A DNA stretch of 48,713 nucleotides from Ruegeria sp. (GTDB taxonomy: Bacteria > Pseudomonadota > Alphaproteobacteria > Rhodobacterales > Rhodobacteraceae): NCBI RefSeq assembly GCF_028066395.1, contig NZ_JALCBM010000013.1, forward strand, positions 1 through 48,713, in the 5' to 3' direction. This document shows, piece by piece, positions 45,358 to 48,713 of this stretch (positions within the stretch are counted from its first letter, which is position 1; each line of letters starts with the position of its first letter). The translations under genes were made by a program, and so were the position numbers. The notes below the pieces were generated by a model. That model made no database searches and was not told the origin of the DNA. It saw only the letters and a program-made list of their open reading frames with translations.

Positions 45358-46731
45358 TCAGCAGTTGGGCACGTTTACCGCCAATCCGCCCAGCGAGGTT
45401 TCCTTGTATTTCTCGTGCATATCATGCCCGGTCTGGCGCATGGTTTCGATCACCGCATCCAGCGGCACGAAATGCTGCCCGTCGCCGCGCAAGGCCAGCG
45501 AGGCCGCCGAGACCGCCTTGATCGCGCCCAGCCCGTTGCGTTCGATGCAGGGCACCTGCACCAGCCCGGCTACCGGGTCGCAGGTCATGCCCAGATGGTG
45601 TTCCAGCGCAATCTCCGCTGCGTTTTCCACCTGTTCCGGCGTGCCGCCCATCACCGCGCAAAGGCCCGCTGCGGCCATGGCCGCCGCACTGCCGACCTCG
45701 GCCTGACAGCCCGCCTCGGCGCCCGAGATCGAGGCGTTGAACTTGACCAGCCCGCCGATGGCGGCGGCGGTCAGCAGGAAATCCTCGACATGGCTCTCAG
45801 ACGCGCCGGGCACGTGGTCGAGGTAATAGCGCAGCACTGCAGGCAGCACGCCTGCCGCGCCGTTGGTGGGGGCGGTGACAACCTGCCCTCCGGCGGCGTT
45901 TTCTTCGTTTACCGCCATGGCATAGACGCTCATCCAGTCGTTGATCGTATGCGGCGCGTTCAGGTTCATGCCGCGCTCGGCGATCAGCGCATCATGGATG
46001 CCCTTGGCGCGGCGGCGCACGCTCAGGCCGCCGGGCAGGATGCCGTCAGTGGACAGGCCGCGTTCGATACAGTCGTTCATCACCTGCCACAGCCGGGCCG
46101 AGCCCTTGGCGAAACTGTCGGCACAACCGCGCGAGATTTCATTGTCGCGCTTCATGGCGGCGATGGATTTGCCGCTGGCTTTGGCCATCTCCAGCATCTC
46201 GGCGGCGGATTTGAAGGGGAAGGGCACCGGCGCGCCTTCGTCCGTGGCTTTGCCCTCGGCCAGTTCCTCTTCGGTCAGGACGAAGCCGCCGCCGATCGAG
46301 TAATAGACCTGTCGCAGGATCACATCGCCCTGCGCGTCGGTGGCCATCAGGATCATCCCGTTGGCATGGCCGGGCAGGTTGTTGTCAAAGTCAAAGATCA
46401 GGTCGGCCTTGGGGTCGAATTGCAACGTGGGCAGACCCTCGGGCGTGACGGTATGGGTCTCGGCAATCGCGGCCAGCGCGGCCTCGGCCTTTTCATTGTC
46501 ATAGGTGTCGGGCACGAATCCGGCCAGCCCCAGGATGGTGGCCCGGTCGGTGGCGTGGCCGACGCCGGTGAAGGCCAGCGAGCCATGCAGCGACCCGCGC
46601 AACCCCGCGAATTCGAAGGGCGAGGCGCGCATCAGGTCCAGAAACCGTGCGGCGGCGACCATCGGCCCCATGGTATGTGACGAGGACGGGCCGATGCCCA
46701 CTTTGAACATATCGAAGACAGAGAGGAACAT
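45358..46731 (-). CDS. sdaA: L-serine ammonia-lyase (iron-sulfur, single chain)
   Basis: Deaminates L-serine to pyruvate and ammonia using a [4Fe-4S] cluster. The 457-residue protein has the beta domain start [20 protein letters not shown] and the three cluster cysteines in [26 protein letters not shown]. Both domains are fused, as in E. coli SdaA. It starts one base after the GST stop. It may feed pyruvate from serine generated elsewhere, for example by demethylation pathways. Confidence 0.95.
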   Translation of the reverse strand: MFLSVFDMFKVGIGPSSSHTMGPMVAAARFLDLMRASPFEFAGLRGSLHGSLAFTGVGHATDRATILGLAGFVPDTYDNEKAEAALAAIAETHTVTPEGLPTLQFDPKADLIFDFDNNLPGHANGMILMATDAQGDVILRQVYYSIGGGFVLTEEELAEGKATDEGAPVPFPFKSAAEMLEMAKASGKSIAAMKRDNEISRGCADSFAKGSARLWQVMNDCIERGLSTDGILPGGLSVRRRAKGIHDALIAERGMNLNAPHTINDWMSVYAMAVNEENAAGGQVVTAPTNGAAGVLPAVLRYYLDHVPGASESHVEDFLLTAAAIGGLVKFNASISGAEAGCQAEVGSAAAMAAAGLCAVMGGTPEQVENAAEIALEHHLGMTCDPVAGLVQVPCIERNGLGAIKAVSAASLALRGDGQHFVPLDAVIETMRQTGHDMHEKYKETSLGGLAVNVPNC

Positions 46732-46732
46732 G

Positions 46733-47434
46733 TCAGATAGCTGAGCCTTCTGGAGGGTTGGCGGGAGAAGGGGATGTGAACGGCGTGGCCCCCAGACCTT
46801 CGGCGAGGGCGGCGGCGCGTGTGGCCGAGCGGGATTCCAGCCGCATCAGGATGTCTTGCAGATGGGGCGTGTCAGCCAGTTGGAACCAACTGCGATCGGA
46901 TTGCTGTGGATAGACCGCCATCCAGCGCATCATGCAGGCCAGATACCAGGTCAGGACCGAGGGCTGATCGGGCGACAGCCATTCAGGTGCATTCTTCGCC
47001 TCCGTCTCCAGCAATTGCAGATGGTGGCGCAGCCGGGGTCGGATACCGGCCCGCAAGGTCTCGGCCTGCGCGGCGTCGATGTATTTCTCGGGGTAGAACA
47101 GCAGCCGCAGATCGGCGTGCAACGTGTTCGAGGCAAAGAACAGCCATTTCAGGAACGCCGCCCGCTCGGGGCTGTCGGCAGCGGGCGCCAGTTGCCCATG
47201 CCGATCGGCCAGCCATAGCAGGATGGCGGCGGTCTCGAATATCGGGCCCTGTGGCGTTTCCAGCACCGGGATCAGCCCGTTCGGGTTCAGCGTCCGATAG
47301 GCCACACCACTTTGTTCGTTCCGGCGGCGGTCCACCAGAACGGTTTCAAAAGGCAAGCCCATCTCTTCCAGCGCCAGCCGGATCACCAGCGAGGCGTTGT
47401 CGGGGGCGTAATGCAGGCGGTACGGCGAATCCAT
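46733..47434 (-). CDS. Glutathione S-transferase
   Basis: A 233-residue two-domain GST: thioredoxin-like N-domain (YRLHYAPDNASLVIRLALEE, NPNGLIPVLETPQGPIFETA with the cis-proline VP and the glutathione-contacting E-T) and a helical C-domain (LKWLFFASNTLHADLRLLFY). The start MDSPYRLHYAP was chosen because AGAGGCC precedes it; the longer frame (to 47515) would place the palindrome 47482-47499 inside the gene. It heads the GST-sdaA-GFA-EamA operon. Confidence 0.87.
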   Translation of the reverse strand: MDSPYRLHYAPDNASLVIRLALEEMGLPFETVLVDRRRNEQSGVAYRTLNPNGLIPVLETPQGPIFETAAILLWLADRHGQLAPAADSPERAAFLKWLFFASNTLHADLRLLFYPEKYIDAAQAETLRAGIRPRLRHHLQLLETEAKNAPEWLSPDQPSVLTWYLACMMRWMAVYPQQSDRSWFQLADTPHLQDILMRLESRSATRAAALAEGLGATPFTSPSPANPPEGSAI

Positions 47435-47481
47435 GGCCTCTATGTAAGGGGCCAAGGGGGTGAACGAAGCCTTGATTGCGA

Positions 47482-47499
47482 CGTTTCCAATCGGAAACG
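47482..47499. promoter_or_regulatory. Palindrome upstream of the GST operon
   Basis: CGTTTCC-AATC-GGAAACG, an 18-base inverted repeat, 48 bases before the GST start. It matches the arms of the site at 32433-32449 and, like it, has CATTT two to three bases outside one arm. Confidence 0.5.
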
Positions 47500-47583
47500 C
47501 GCATTTCAGCGACATGTTTTCAGCGCTTTAACCAAGAGACGGGGCGATTTGCCCCTCGCAGTTCATCGGGGCATTCCGTATAA

Positions 47584-47608
47584 CCCCCTCAAGAATTTGA
47601 GGGGGAGG
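47584..47608 (+). promoter_or_regulatory. Hairpin that pairs with the rpiA Shine-Dalgarno sequence
   Basis: CCCCCTCAA (47584-47592) pairs perfectly with TTGAGGGGG (47597-47605) around GAAT. The 3' arm holds the first five G of the ribosome binding site GGGGGAGG (47601-47608), six bases before the GTG start. Folding would reduce ribosome access. Confidence 0.6.
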
Positions 47609-47613
47609 CCGCC

Positions 47614-48399
47614 GTGACCGAAGAAATGTCACCCATCGAAACCGCCAAATACGTTGCCGCCCGTCGCGCGGCTGAATTTGTGCAGGACGGGATGCGTGTT
47701 GGGTTGGGCACCGGCTCGACCGCCGCATGGATGGTGCGCCGTCTGGGGGAACGGGTCCGCGATGACGGGTTGCGGATCAAAGGTGTTCCAACCTCGACCG
47801 CGACGGCGCAGCTGGCGCGTGAGGTGGGGATTGAGGTCGTCTCGCTGGATCAGGCGGGCTGGCTGGACCTGACCATTGACGGTGCGGATGAGTTTGATGG
47901 TGAATTCAACCTGATCAAGGGTGGCGGCGCGGCCCTGTTGCAGGAAAAGATCGTGGCGACGGCCAGCGACCAGATGATCGTGATCGCCGATGCTGGCAAA
48001 GAGGTCGAAACCCTGGGTGCCTTCCCGCTGCCGGTCGAGGTGATCCCGTTTGGCTGGCAAACCACCCGCACCCTGATCGAAGAGGCGCTGGATACGCTGG
48101 ACGTGCTGGGCACCTCGGTCACCTTGCGGATGAACGGCGAAGTGCCGCGTGTCACCGATGAAAGCAATCATATCCTTGATCTGCACCTGAAACGCATCGG
48201 CAACGCCCGGCAACTGGCGCTGGTTCTCAATCAGATTCCCGGCGTGGTCGAGAACGGTTTGTTCATCGACATCTGCGACAAGGTCGTCATCGGCCATGGC
48301 GACGGGCGGGTGGAACTGCGCGACCTGAACGATGGCACGGTGGAAACTGACCAACCGGGTGAAAATGGTGAGAACCTGTTTTCGGACCTGACGGACTAA
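47614..48399 (+). CDS. rpiA: Ribose-5-phosphate isomerase A
   Basis: Interconverts ribose-5-phosphate and ribulose-5-phosphate in the pentose phosphate and Calvin-type pathways. The 261-residue protein has the signatures VGLGTGSTAAWMVRRLG, GVPTSTATAQLARE, LTIDGADEFDGEFNLIKGGGAALLQEK and IPFGWQTTRTL. The start is GTG at 47614 next to GGGGGAGG. Its C-terminus carries a short non-conserved acidic tail. It precedes glutathione reductase on the same strand (118-base gap). Confidence 0.96.
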   Translation: MTEEMSPIETAKYVAARRAAEFVQDGMRVGLGTGSTAAWMVRRLGERVRDDGLRIKGVPTSTATAQLAREVGIEVVSLDQAGWLDLTIDGADEFDGEFNLIKGGGAALLQEKIVATASDQMIVIADAGKEVETLGAFPLPVEVIPFGWQTTRTLIEEALDTLDVLGTSVTLRMNGEVPRVTDESNHILDLHLKRIGNARQLALVLNQIPGVVENGLFIDICDKVVIGHGDGRVELRDLNDGTVETDQPGENGENLFSDLTD

Positions 48400-48405
48400 G
48401 GACAA

Positions 48406-48425
48406 TGCCGGTGCAAGCATCGGCA
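48406..48425 (+). terminator. Possible attenuator or terminator after rpiA
   Basis: TGCCGGTG and CATCGGCA pair (one G-T) around CAAG, followed 11 bases later by TTTTTT. The spacing to the T-run is longer than for a typical rho-independent terminator. Confidence 0.35.
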
Positions 48426-48502
48426 AAACCCGGTTTTTTGGTCCAAAGGGGTTGGCAAGCGGCGTATTGCGCCCAGATACCCATAAAATTTCGATACGCT
48501 GA

Positions 48503-48713
<211 letters not shown>

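Overview
The window is one contiguous, gene-dense stretch of a high-GC alphaproteobacterial chromosome, most likely a Rhodobacterales / Roseobacter-group organism. Three things support this: the phaZ / phaC-phaP-phaR storage cluster with CTGC-N3-GCAG operators, typical roseobacter families (DUF1194, DUF6151, DUF2842, a bufferin-type cluster), and an interspersed GGGATATTTT(T)GGCCAGATGAA-type repeat. I cannot name a genus. About 59 protein genes are visible, the first and last cut by the window edge. I saw no tRNA, rRNA, insertion sequence, prophage or CRISPR array, and no compositional island.

Layout. 0-9 kb: end of a MATE exporter; aspartate aminotransferase; HTH regulator with sdhE; MarR-type regulator; gloA with two tandem DUF1194 genes; thyX; cold-shock protein; ArsC-like protein. 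8.0-10.6 kb (minus strand): a four-gene bufferin / MNIO RiPP operon (bufA-B-C-D), with a terminator-like hairpin between the precursor and its modification enzymes. 10.8-16.8 kb: thrS, then a plus-strand run of two alpha/beta hydrolases, a VOC protein, an M15-like protein and a DM13 protein. 16.8-21.3 kb: the polyhydroxyalkanoate cluster, with three matching PhaR operators. 21.3-29 kb: a trypsin-like protease, then a minus-strand gamma-glutamyl / polyamine-type catabolic cluster (two glutamine-synthetase-like ligases, a GATase, a FAD amine oxidase, a DegT aminotransferase). Two copies of the perfect palindrome AATTTGATCAAATT precede its transcription units. 28-32.4 kb: mtfA and a polar amino-acid ABC transporter operon, whose first permease gene appears to use an ATT start codon. 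32.5-35.3 kb: two TerB-like genes coupled to a cytoplasmic PhnD-like protein, DUF1330, and an ICL/PEP-mutase family enzyme. 35.4-41.1 kb: pyrG, secG, a cobalt-type nitrile hydratase operon, and purA-DUF2842 enclosed by a perfect 128-bp inverted repeat. 41.5-48.7 kb: a large acidic protein, thiamine pyrophosphokinase, an operon of GST, serine deaminase, GFA protein and EamA exporter, then rpiA and glutathione reductase.

How it fits together. Most of the window is central metabolism: nucleotides (thyX, pyrG, purA), carbon storage (pha), glutathione and aldehyde handling (gloA, GST, GFA, gor), and nitrogen scavenging (amino-acid ABC transporter, gamma-glutamylated amines, serine deaminase, nitrile hydratase). 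The most distinctive parts are the bufferin operon, the repeat-enclosed purA locus, and several regulatory palindromes shared between separate promoters. All coordinates, motifs and repeat identities were read by eye. No database search, folding or profile search was run.
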